This document shows, piece by piece, positions 17,451-25,475 of a stretch of 64,000 nucleotides of DNA (position 1 is its first letter; each line of letters starts with the position of its first letter). The stretch lies in the NCBI GenBank assembly GCA_016342745.1, contig JAEINT010000001.1, positions 434,001 through 498,000 of the forward strand, read 5' to 3'. Under the pieces are notes generated by a model, which saw nothing but the letters and a program-made list of their open reading frames with translations, had not been told where the DNA came from and did not search any database. Both the position numbers and the translations under genes were made by a program. The DNA is from Labilibaculum sp. (GTDB taxonomy: Bacteria > Bacteroidota > Bacteroidia > Bacteroidales > Marinifilaceae).

Positions 17451-17561
17451 TCGCGGTTCTATCGCGTTCTATAATATTATTAAAATTAGAACCACACGGT
17501 AGCGGTGTAATAGATTACTTTAAATTTTTGGGTAAAGTCCCCTTTAGGGGTAATTAAAAGA
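17451..17561. repeat. Partial copy of the 214-base repeat with ends in swapped order
   Basis: The right end of the unit (GCGGTTCTATCGCGTTCT and tail, ending in AGAACCACACGG) comes first, then about 20 bases on its left end (TTTTTGGGTAAAGTCCCC). Right-then-left order is what remains if two tandem units lose their outer parts. It occupies the 340-base gap 17327-17666 with the promoter at 17634. Confidence 0.65.
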
Positions 17562-17633
17562 TAGGGCTAGGCTAAGAATTAAAAAAATACTAGAGCAAAG
17601 TCAATCACAGCAACCAACATTCCTACATTTTAC

Positions 17634-17641
17634 TATATTTG
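17634..17641 (+). promoter_or_regulatory. Promoter -7 element for the FKBP genes
   Basis: TATATTTG matches the Bacteroidota -7 consensus TAnnTTTG and lies 25 bases before the ATG at 17667. No clear -33 TTTG is seen at the expected distance. Confidence 0.45.
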
Positions 17642-17666
17642 TTGTTCTTATAAAAAACAAATTGAT

Positions 17667-18503
17667 ATGAAGTATAGCTTATTAGCCTTAGTGTTTGCCT
17701 TTATGGTATCGTGTTCGAGTTCGGATAGCGAAAAAGATTACAGAGTAGAAAATGATGAAGAGATTGCAGCTTATGTAGCGGCAAATGGCTTAGTTGCAAC
17801 TAAAACTGCATCGGGCTTGTATTATGTAATTGAAGAAGAAGGAACTGGAGCTGCGATAACATATACATCTGATGTTGCTGTTACTTACAAAGGATATTAC
17901 ACAAGCGGAGTAGTTTTTGACAATACTGAAGATAATTTAGCTTCCTTTAATTTGCAAGGAGTTATTCCAGGGTGGACAGAAGGCTTGACTTATTTTAAAG
18001 AAGGTGGAAAAGGAATGTTGTTAGTTCCGGCTCATTTAGGATATGGTAATAAGGATTTCAATGGCGTTCCTGGTGGTTCGGTACTAATTTTCGAAATTAC
18101 TGTGTTTTCTGAGGAGATGATTGCGGAAAGAAATGAAGAAGAAATTCTAACTTATTTGGAAATTGAGAATTTAACAGCAACAAGATCAGATTCTGGTTTG
18201 TATTACATTATCGATGAAGAAGGAACTGGAGAATTTCCAACAGAAACATCTAATGTTACTGTTTCTTATAAAGGTTATTTTCTTGATGGAACAGATTTCG
18301 ATGAAAGTGGTGTAAGTGGAGTTGATTTTGATTTAGATGGTGTAATTGCAGGATGGAAAGAAGGAATCACTTATTTTAAACCAGGTGGCGAAGGAAAATT
18401 AATCATACCAGCGCATTTGGCTTATGGTAGCTACTACTACAATGGTATTCCAGGAGGTTCAGTTCTTGTTTTCGATGTAAAGTTGATTTCAATTAACGAA
18501 TAG
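17667..18503 (+). CDS. Two-domain FKBP-type peptidyl-prolyl isomerase lipoprotein
   Basis: 278 residues with a lipoprotein signal (FAFMVSC). Two FKBP domains follow in tandem, at about residues 50-150 and 165-278, each with a VTYKGYY or VSYKGYF strand, a GWTEG or GWKEG helix, LGYG or LAYG, and a closing PGGSVL. The second is a diverged copy of the first. It speeds prolyl bond isomerisation, so it should help fold exported proteins at the membrane surface. The next gene is a one-domain relative with a near-identical signal peptide. The two probably form one transcript, so the locus grew by duplication. Confidence 0.92.
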   Translation: MKYSLLALVFAFMVSCSSSDSEKDYRVENDEEIAAYVAANGLVATKTASGLYYVIEEEGTGAAITYTSDVAVTYKGYYTSGVVFDNTEDNLASFNLQGVIPGWTEGLTYFKEGGKGMLLVPAHLGYGNKDFNGVPGGSVLIFEITVFSEEMIAERNEEEILTYLEIENLTATRSDSGLYYIIDEEGTGEFPTETSNVTVSYKGYFLDGTDFDESGVSGVDFDLDGVIAGWKEGITYFKPGGEGKLIIPAHLAYGSYYYNGIPGGSVLVFDVKLISINE

Positions 18504-18546
18504 GAATTCAATATCTGCTTAAGCAATCATTAAAATATTAAAAAAG

Positions 18547-18996
18547 ATGAAATATAGCTTATTAGCCCTTTTGTTTGCTTTTATGATTTCGTGCAAGAGT
18601 ACTCCCGAGAAAGATTATGCGAGCATAAACGAGAAACAGATTATCGAGTATGTAAAGAAAAATAAACTGGAGGCAATAAAGAGTGAATCTGGTTTGTATT
18701 ACCTAATCGATGAAGCAGGAGAAGGAGCAAAACCAACAAGTGCATCAACGGTTCAAGTGGCTTACAAAGGATATTTTTTAAATGGAGAAATTTTCGATGA
18801 GAGTAACGAGGAAGGAATCTCATTTCCATTGAAAAGAGTAATAAAAGGTTGGACTGAAGGAATTGCTTACTTTAAAGAAGGAGGCAAGGGAAAGCTCTTG
18901 GTTCCATCTTATTTAGGATATGGAGATTATGATACCAGAGGTATTCCTGGAGGGTCAGTCTTGGTTTTCGATATTCATTTAATTACTGTAAAATAA
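18547..18996 (+). CDS. Single-domain FKBP-type peptidyl-prolyl isomerase lipoprotein
   Basis: 149 residues. The signal (KYSLLALLFAFMISC) is almost the same as that of the preceding gene, and the single FKBP domain (about residues 40-149) shows VAYKGYF, GWTEG, LGYGDY and GIPGGSVLVF. It is closest by eye to the second domain of the neighbour, sharing SGLYYLIDE and the DES insert. It starts 43 bases after the previous stop and ends five bases before a cupin gene, so all three are likely co-transcribed. Predicted role: envelope protein folding. Confidence 0.92.
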   Translation: MKYSLLALLFAFMISCKSTPEKDYASINEKQIIEYVKKNKLEAIKSESGLYYLIDEAGEGAKPTSASTVQVAYKGYFLNGEIFDESNEEGISFPLKRVIKGWTEGIAYFKEGGKGKLLVPSYLGYGDYDTRGIPGGSVLVFDIHLITVK

Positions 18997-19001
18997 TACA
19001 T

Positions 19002-19448
19002 ATGCAAACACTCGAAGCCAATCAAGTAATCGAAAAAGTGTCTCAGTACATCGATTTAGGTGTTGTTCCGTTTGGACAAGACAAACGTTCGGTAGTACGT
19101 GTTGATACTCGAAAGCCAATGTATGGTGGCGACGGAGTTGTTTATTTGCTGCAAATGTTCGATGTTGATGAATTAATTAATAATCGAATTGGTTGTTTTA
19201 TGGTCTTTTTAAATAAGAATGATCAAGCCGGATTTCATGATCATGGGCCACGTAACGAGGAAGAAGTTTATGTGGTGATGCATGGCGAGGGAACGTATTC
19301 CGATAAAGCCGGTGTTGATGGCGAAGTTAGAGAAACGAAAATTACGAAAGGCAATATTACTGCTGTTAGTAAAGAGGGATTTCATTCGGTTCAAAACACC
19401 AGCGACGAACCACTTATTATATTTGTAATTACAACGAATAAGGCTTAA
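19002..19448 (+). CDS. Cupin-domain protein
   Basis: 148 residues, no signal, predicted cytoplasmic. Cupin motif 1 is GFHDHGPRNEEEVYVVMHGEG, broken here as HDHGPRNEEE plus VVMHGEG, giving two His and a Glu as metal ligands. Motif 2 has GFHSVQN with the third His. The single small beta-barrel binds a divalent metal in most relatives. The reaction cannot be assigned: cupins include isomerases, dioxygenases and sugar-binding proteins. It follows the FKBP gene by five bases and ends in a clear terminator. Confidence 0.85.
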   Translation: MQTLEANQVIEKVSQYIDLGVVPFGQDKRSVVRVDTRKPMYGGDGVVYLLQMFDVDELINNRIGCFMVFLNKNDQAGFHDHGPRNEEEVYVVMHGEGTYSDKAGVDGEVRETKITKGNITAVSKEGFHSVQNTSDEPLIIFVITTNKA

Positions 19449-19471
19449 GCCGATACTTTTAAAATATAGAA

Positions 19472-19499
19472 AAGGAAGCAGAGATGCTTCCTTTTTTTT
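19472..19499 (+). terminator. Terminator of the FKBP-cupin operon
   Basis: AAGGAAGCA and TGCTTCCTT form a nine-pair stem with a GAGA loop, followed by a run of T. Confidence 0.92.
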
Positions 19500-19591
19500 G
19501 TTGGAGAGCTATCAGCCATTTGTCTGTAGGCACTTCCCCTGAGGCGGGAAGATTAATTTTTATTTTTCATTTTGACAAAATGTGAGCGTGT

Positions 19592-19715
19592 TTTGTCAGC
19601 CTGCCGCGAGGCGTGATATTTGGTTGCTACGAAGAAGAGACAAGGATCAGGCTGACTTGATTCTTTTGTTTACTTTTCTCATTTAAGGAGAAAAGTAAAA
19701 GCCATGCGGCTTGAG
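19592..19715. repeat. 124-base dispersed repeat, copy 2
   Basis: Same length and orientation as the copy at 7801-7924, about 91 percent identical by hand count. Both inverted-repeat pairs are kept. One minus-strand frame stays open through it and beyond (to 19878), but it has no start context and no domain, so I do not call a gene. With two terminators it fills the 527-base gap 19449-19975. Confidence 0.85.
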
Positions 19716-19920
19716 CAAAGAGAAAACAAGTGATCAGAATTGGCCTATAGTTATATCGATTCAATATTATTCTGTTTAGACTTTGATCCGTTATGGGTAA
19801 CGAAGAACTGTGGCCTAGCGTTTTGATTCTTTTGTGGTAATGACAAAAGAATAGCCTGTCTGGCTTAAAGACAAACATGTCATAAAATAGAAGTTCTTAG
19901 GAATAGAGGACAATAATGCG

Positions 19921-19955
19921 CAAAAAAGAGAGCCTCACAAAAGTGAAGCTCCTTA
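19921..19955 (-). terminator. Terminator of the fused CcsBA gene
   Basis: On the minus strand GGAGCTTCAC and GTGAGGCTC pair around TTTT with one bulge, followed by TCTTTTTT. It lies 21 bases beyond the stop. Confidence 0.8.
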
Positions 19956-19975
19956 AATAATAAAATGTATTTCGC

Positions 19976-22900
19976 TTATGCCTCGACCTCTTCAGGCACA
20001 GCATTGTATTTTTTGTAATTGAAATAAGCCACCATACTTAAAGCAAATAGTATCGCTACCGAATAATAAACCCAAGTAGGGATTGGTACAGGATCTCCTT
20101 TTGCATATGAATGCATTCCAGCAAGATAGTAGTTCACACCAAAATAGGTCATTAAAATTGAGCTATAGCCCCATACAGAAGCAATGTTAAAAGCATAAAC
20201 AGATTTTAAGCCTGGAATAAAACGCATGTGCAGTACAAAGCTATACACCAATATACTAACAAGTGCCCAAGTTTCTTTTGGGTCCCAACCCCAATAGCGA
20301 CCCCACGATTCATTAGCCCAAATACCACCAAGGAAAGTTCCTATGGTTAGGAAGTACAAGCCAATTGTCATGGTCATTTCGCTAATGCGAGTTAAATCTA
20401 ATATTTTACTGGAAATACGCTCTTGACTATTCTTGTTTTGTAAATTATACAGACAAAGATTAATAATTCCTAAAATAGTTGCCAAAGCAAGGAATGCATA
20501 GCTAGAAGTAATAATTGCAACATGAATGGTGAGCCAGTATGACTTCAGAACAGGCACCAAATTGGTTACTTCTGGATTCATCCAACTCAAATGCGCTACA
20601 AATAAGAACAATCCTGCTAGCATTGCAGTCGCAGCAATGGCTAGTTTTGATATTCGTGCAAAAATAAATCCGGCAAGTAAACAACCCCACGATATAAACG
20701 TTAAGGTTTCAAAACCATTACTCCACGGAGCATGGCCTGAAATATACCATCGTGCTGCTAAGCCACCTGTTTGTAAAATAAATCCTACAGCAAGAATAAG
20801 CATCGCGATACGAACCACCCACTTAATTGGGAATCTAGGTCTAATGATATGAGTTACCAAAAAGATGATTAAGAAGAATCCTATTAGTAAGTAAAATGGG
20901 AATAGTCTTTTGAAAATATTGATGTTGTTGTACAATATTTCGGTTTTCTGTTTTGTTGCAGAAGGGATAATACTTTGCCCGAATCTATTCTGATAAGTTT
21001 TAATTCCAGCAATATAGTTATCTGCGTTTGCAAAATCTCCTTGGACTATTGCTTGGCTTAGCATGATAACAGATTTCTTTACAAATAATGAATCATCCCC
21101 AGTAAGTTGAACTTCAGAAGTAGGATTATACCATTCATGCATAACATCATTAGGATCTGGGAATATCTTCAGGAATTCGCCAGTAAAAACCATATAGGTA
21201 ATATTGATTCTTTCATCAACATTAATAATTTCTTTGTCGTATGCAGATCGTTCAGAAGGTTTTTTTGAATAGGCTGCTTGAACTTTGGCAGATAGTTTAT
21301 ACTGACCTTGTTGATTTAAAAAGTTTTTAAAGCTTGCATGTTTACCAGATATGCCAATTTCTTTTGCCAGTTTAGAACTTCCTACCTTAATCATGGCAAT
21401 GTTTTGCCAAGCTTGAGGATTTACCAGCATACTAAGAAATACTTGTTCGGCTGTATATCCTTGAAATTTATTCTTTTTAGTAATTTTTCGGATTACTTCA
21501 CTTGCCATCGTATTAACTGGCTCAAATCGACCACCATTATCCTGTACCAAAAGCTTACCAAAATCTTGGGCTTGCTTTAACGGAACAACGGGTAGTTGTT
21601 GATTTTGGGCCGAAGCAGGAAATAAACTACTTGCAAAAATAACGGCTAATACAGTTATTACTTTTACTTTTCTGGATTGTCTTCCTAAATTTTTAAATCT
21701 AGTGAAAGGGCTAATTAATGACCAAGTCATTCCTAGCATAAGTACAAAATAGCCAAAGTAGGTGATTAATGTTCCCCACTGGTCGTGATTTACCGAAAGA
21801 ACAGTTCCTTTTTCATCTGTGTCATAAGAAGCTTGAAAGAATCTAAAACCTTCGTGCTTTAGAATATTATTCATATAAATACGGTAGTCTTTTTCGATTC
21901 CCTTTGCATTATCGTACAATGTTACTTCACTCGCAAAAGAGGACGGACTGTTAGATCCTGGATATCTATCTAAGATAAACTTGTTTAATTTAAGAGAAAA
22001 TGGAAGTTCAAGTGTTTTAGGCCCATATGCAATCGAAAGATCTATGCCATTAATATTCGCAGTGCTCGGTGCACTCACATAATTACTAGCACCTTTTACA
22101 ATAATTTCTTTTTGCTCATTGCCACTTTTTGCATAAAATACCAATACGGTAGGTGCGTTTTTATTTTCCCCTTGAATGTATTTGTATTTGGCAGCTGGGA
22201 AAAAGTTTTTAATTGCAAATTTGGTCCCTTTTAAATCATATAATTTCTTTGGTGAAATTGAATGCCAAAGATTCGCTTGCATCGGAATAGGCTCGCCACC
22301 CATCATACTCACTTCATGAAATGGGTAAGGAGATATCATTCTTAAACTATCTGTAAAATCAAATACTACCGTTTGATCATTTGGTAGTCCACCAAAAGCA
22401 AGTAGGTTGCCAGCAATGTTTTTCTGTCCTCGATATTCTAGAGCAAAATTTTGCATTCCAGACATTCCTTCACTTCCAACAGCAACCATTTCCATTATTG
22501 GAACACCGTTCATATCTTGGGCAATAGTAGATTCTGCATTAGGGATGAATGTTTTTAATTTGAGCTCTACGTTTTTATTGTCGATCTCCAAATCATCCTT
22601 ATAATCGGTTGTTTTTACCGACGATACAGTAATCTTCTCACTTTTTCTATTGAATTGTCCATTGGCTTGTACTTGCACATCAATATACGATTCCATCGTG
22701 GTAATCTGGTTTGTTGATTGTCCTTCTCGAATGTGCATGTTTCCTTCGTAACCAAAATAACGAGTAACACCAGAACCTATAAAAATGATTATGAAAGCCG
22801 CATGAAACAATAATATAGACCACTTTTCTCGTTTGAAGAGCTTGTATCGGAAAATATTGACAACAAGGTTAATTGTAAGCAGTAATAGCATTAACTCAAA

Positions 22901-23047
22901 CCACCATGCATTATATACAAGAACACGAGCGGCAGGAGTTCCAAAATCATTTTCTATAAATGTTGCGGTTCCAATTGAGAAAGCAAATAGAATGATGAGC
23001 ACACCCATCATTTGCATAGAAAACAGAAAATTTAGAAACTTATTCAT
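19976..23047 (-). CDS. ccsBA: Fused cytochrome c haem lyase CcsB-CcsA (ResB-ResC)
   Basis: 1023 residues. The N-terminal half (about 1-440) is ResB/CcsB-like, with membrane helices near the start, two more around 45-100 and a large external beta domain. A further helix closes this half at about 420-440. The C-terminal third is CcsA/ResC-like, with the WWD signature WANESWGRYWGWDPKETW and histidines in flanking helices and loops. Between them is an unusually long external insert (about residues 470-700), preceded by a second hydrophobic, signal-like stretch. The protein exports haem and attaches it to CXXCH in apocytochromes outside the inner membrane. It is transcribed away from the porin-nrfHA genes and is a natural general lyase for the many multihaem proteins. 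Confidence 0.93.
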   Translation of the reverse strand: MNKFLNFLFSMQMMGVLIILFAFSIGTATFIENDFGTPAARVLVYNAWWFELMLLLLTINLVVNIFRYKLFKREKWSILLFHAAFIIIFIGSGVTRYFGYEGNMHIREGQSTNQITTMESYIDVQVQANGQFNRKSEKITVSSVKTTDYKDDLEIDNKNVELKLKTFIPNAESTIAQDMNGVPIMEMVAVGSEGMSGMQNFALEYRGQKNIAGNLLAFGGLPNDQTVVFDFTDSLRMISPYPFHEVSMMGGEPIPMQANLWHSISPKKLYDLKGTKFAIKNFFPAAKYKYIQGENKNAPTVLVFYAKSGNEQKEIIVKGASNYVSAPSTANINGIDLSIAYGPKTLELPFSLKLNKFILDRYPGSNSPSSFASEVTLYDNAKGIEKDYRIYMNNILKHEGFRFFQASYDTDEKGTVLSVNHDQWGTLITYFGYFVLMLGMTWSLISPFTRFKNLGRQSRKVKVITVLAVIFASSLFPASAQNQQLPVVPLKQAQDFGKLLVQDNGGRFEPVNTMASEVIRKITKKNKFQGYTAEQVFLSMLVNPQAWQNIAMIKVGSSKLAKEIGISGKHASFKNFLNQQGQYKLSAKVQAAYSKKPSERSAYDKEIINVDERINITYMVFTGEFLKIFPDPNDVMHEWYNPTSEVQLTGDDSLFVKKSVIMLSQAIVQGDFANADNYIAGIKTYQNRFGQSIIPSATKQKTEILYNNINIFKRLFPFYLLIGFFLIIFLVTHIIRPRFPIKWVVRIAMLILAVGFILQTGGLAARWYISGHAPWSNGFETLTFISWGCLLAGFIFARISKLAIAATAMLAGLFLFVAHLSWMNPEVTNLVPVLKSYWLTIHVAIITSSYAFLALATILGIINLCLYNLQNKNSQERISSKILDLTRISEMTMTIGLYFLTIGTFLGGIWANESWGRYWGWDPKETWALVSILVYSFVLHMRFIPGLKSVYAFNIASVWGYSSILMTYFGVNYYLAGMHSYAKGDPVPIPTWVYYSVAILFALSMVAYFNYKKYNAVPEEVEA

Positions 23048-23264
23048 TCGGGTAAAATTTTATATTTCGATTAAAGAATTTTATTGTTATTCGGTTAAAA
23101 GCCACTTAACGTGCTACTTCCCGAAAATTGGAGTTCAAGATACGCTTTTCTTTATAAATCCAAAATACTATAAATTTCATACTTCAACTACTTTTTGATG
23201 AGCCTTTTTCATTGATATAATGTAACTTGTTGTAAGTAAGATGTTCCATTAATAGTAAGATTTC

Positions 23265-23287
23265 AATTTATCTATTGCAGATAAATT
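23265..23287. promoter_or_regulatory. Perfect inverted repeat in the ccsBA/porin-nrfHA intergenic region
   Basis: AATTTATCT and AGATAAATT pair perfectly around ATTGC. It sits between two genes transcribed away from each other, 218 bases from ccsBA and 280 from the porin start. It could be an operator. No regulator is identified. Confidence 0.55.
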
Positions 23288-23367
23288 TTCTTATTAAATA
23301 GGGGAAATGGAGTTACATATATAGGATGTTTCATGTTTTTATTAAGATTAAAGATAAATTACACTTG

Positions 23368-23395
23368 TTTCATATTTGTTATCATCGATATGAAA
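23368..23395. promoter_or_regulatory. Second inverted repeat, possible regulator site
   Basis: TTTCATAT and ATATGAAA pair across 12 bases. It lies 172 bases before the porin start, so it is better placed than the first repeat to control the nrf genes. The 519-base gap 23048-23566 holds no gene. A CATATTTG word inside the repeat is one base off the TAnnTTTG promoter form. Confidence 0.5.
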
Positions 23396-23566
23396 AGCTT
23401 GAAAACCAAGAATAGTAAAGGATAAAAAGGTATTAAAATTTAAATATAATAAATTTAAATAATCTTCTAATCTTGAAATAAAGCTTTAATCTACCTAGTA
23501 TTGCAATATAATCTATGTAATTACTGTGGTGACTCACAGTTTTTTAAATTGAAATCTATCCATACT

Positions 23567-24823
23567 ATGAAAAAACTATTTCGTCTAATGTTAGTCCTTT
23601 TTCTAGGACTAGTGCCAATGATAACGATGGCACAACTTACTTTTACAGGAGAACTTCGTCCACGTACTGAGTATCGTCATGGCTTAAAATCATTATTTAG
23701 TGAGGCTGATGATGCTGCTTTGTTCACTTCTCAACGTACACGTTTGAATTTAAAGTACAACGATTCTAAATTCCGTGTTGGTTTATCATTACAAGATGTT
23801 CGTACTTGGGGAGATGTTAAGCAATTAAACATGTCTGATAAGAACCAGTTAATGCTTCACGAAGCTTGGGGAGAAATCATTTTCAATGAAAATTTCTCTT
23901 TGAAGTTAGGTCGTCAGGAATTGGTTTACGATGATTCACGTATTTTAGGTAATGTAGGTTGGGCACAACAAGCAAGAAGCCATGATTTAGCATTGGCAAA
24001 ATTCAAAACAGATGAAAAAGGACAATTCCATATTGGTTTGGCCGTAAATAATGATTCTGAAGCTTTAAAAAGAGCATTGTACACAACTACTTATAAGAAC
24101 ATGCAGTTTGCATGGTACAACAGAAAATCGGATAAATTTGATTTCAGCTTATTATTTATGAATGTTGGAAACCAAGCAGATGCAGGTACAACGGAGGTTG
24201 ATTTGGAAACAAGATACAATCAAACATTTGGTACGCATATGAACTACCGTGCTGGGAAACTTGCTTTTACAGGTACATTCTATGCTCAATCAGGAAAAAC
24301 TGTTGCCGATACTGATGTAAGTGCGCATATGTATAATGTAGGAATGAAATTCCCAATTGGTTCTGGCTGGAAAGGTAATGTAGGAATCGAAGTACTTTCT
24401 GGTACTGATTCTAATGCAAGTGGTTCAGATTTTGAATCATTTACTCCTTTATTCGGAACAAACCATAAGTTTAATGGTCATATGGATTATTTCTATGTTG
24501 GTAACCATGTTGGAAATGTTGGTCTTCAAGATATTTATGGTGGTTTAAACTATAAAAAAGATAAATTTTCTTTTGCTACAGCAATTCACTTGTTCTTTTC
24601 TGAGGCAGATTTATATAGTGGTGCTGAAAAACAAGACAAATATTTAGGTACTGAGGTTGACCTTTCAGTAGGATATAAGTATTCTAGCAATGTAATGCTT
24701 AAAGCAGGATATTCGCATATGTTTGCAACAGATTCAATGCAAGCGTTAAAAGGTGGTGACAAAGATGAAACTCAAAACTGGGGATGGGTTATGGTTGTTT
24801 TCACTCCTAACTTTTTGAAGTAA
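23567..24823 (+). CDS. Alginate-export-family outer-membrane porin of the nrf operon
   Basis: 418 residues from the ATG at 23567. An upstream in-frame start at 23501 would put 22 residues before the signal peptide (MKKLFRLMLVLFLGL, cleaved after MAQ). The mature protein is a beta-barrel in the alginate-export style (PF13372), opening with FTGELRPRTEYRHG and containing KLGRQELVYDDSR. The closing strand ends FTPNFLK. It precedes nrfH by 33 bases, an arrangement I associate with nrfHA clusters of this phylum. The likely role is passage of nitrite or another anion across the outer membrane; the substrate is inferred from context only. Confidence 0.78.
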   Translation: MKKLFRLMLVLFLGLVPMITMAQLTFTGELRPRTEYRHGLKSLFSEADDAALFTSQRTRLNLKYNDSKFRVGLSLQDVRTWGDVKQLNMSDKNQLMLHEAWGEIIFNENFSLKLGRQELVYDDSRILGNVGWAQQARSHDLALAKFKTDEKGQFHIGLAVNNDSEALKRALYTTTYKNMQFAWYNRKSDKFDFSLLFMNVGNQADAGTTEVDLETRYNQTFGTHMNYRAGKLAFTGTFYAQSGKTVADTDVSAHMYNVGMKFPIGSGWKGNVGIEVLSGTDSNASGSDFESFTPLFGTNHKFNGHMDYFYVGNHVGNVGLQDIYGGLNYKKDKFSFATAIHLFFSEADLYSGAEKQDKYLGTEVDLSVGYKYSSNVMLKAGYSHMFATDSMQALKGGDKDETQNWGWVMVVFTPNFLK

Positions 24824-24856
24824 TAAAGCAAACCCAATACATCAAAACTTTTGCTA

Positions 24857-25456
24857 ATGAGAAAACTATTCAAATTTCTAACACCACCTCCACAATGGAA
24901 ACTGCCGGTTTTGGTGTCTCTAGGAATATTCGTTGGACTTGGCTTTTATGTGCTTTACCTTTCAAAGGCGGCATCATATCTTTCCGACGATCCTAAGACA
25001 TGTGTGAATTGCCATGTTATGGCTCCACAGTATGCCACATACCAGCACAGTTCCCATCGCGAAGTTGCTACTTGTAACGATTGTCATGTTCCGCAGAACA
25101 ACGTTTTTAACAAGTACTTCTTTAAGGCTAAGGATGGCTTGCGACATGCAACCATGTTTGCCTTGCGAATGGAACCAGAAGTAATTTTTATTTTGGAGGA
25201 AGGCAAGGAAGTGGTTCATAACAACTGCATTCGTTGTCACAGTCAACAACTGACAGATCCAAAATTAGCCGCTCAGGTACCTAACCATGGTCACAATACT
25301 CAAGATCGTGTTTGTTGGGAATGCCACCGAGAGGTACCGCACGGAAGGGTAAATAGCTTATCAAGTGTACCAAATGCTCGTGTGCCAGTACCACAAAGTC
25401 CGGTGCCAGATTGGTTACAGGAATACATGGAAGAATCTAAATTAGAAAACGAATAA
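24857..25456 (+). CDS. nrfH: Cytochrome c nitrite reductase small subunit NrfH
   Basis: 199 residues from the ATG at 24857. A TTG six bases earlier is in frame but weaker. One N-terminal membrane helix (about residues 18-38) leaves the rest outside. Four haem motifs are present: CVNCH, CNDCH, CIRCH and CWECH, the NapC/NirT-type number. NrfH takes electrons from menaquinol and hands them to NrfA. It is followed by nrfA after 19 bases. The C-terminal tail of about 30 residues after the last haem is longer and more proline-rich than in many relatives. Confidence 0.95.
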   Translation: MRKLFKFLTPPPQWKLPVLVSLGIFVGLGFYVLYLSKAASYLSDDPKTCVNCHVMAPQYATYQHSSHREVATCNDCHVPQNNVFNKYFFKAKDGLRHATMFALRMEPEVIFILEEGKEVVHNNCIRCHSQQLTDPKLAAQVPNHGHNTQDRVCWECHREVPHGRVNSLSSVPNARVPVPQSPVPDWLQEYMEESKLENE

Positions 25457-25475
25457 AACCTAAATAAAATAGCAT

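Noticed and set aside
19627-19878. Minus-strand frame of 83 codons across the 124-base repeat
   Set aside because: It runs through a structured repeat without a start signal, and only part of it is shared with the other copy.
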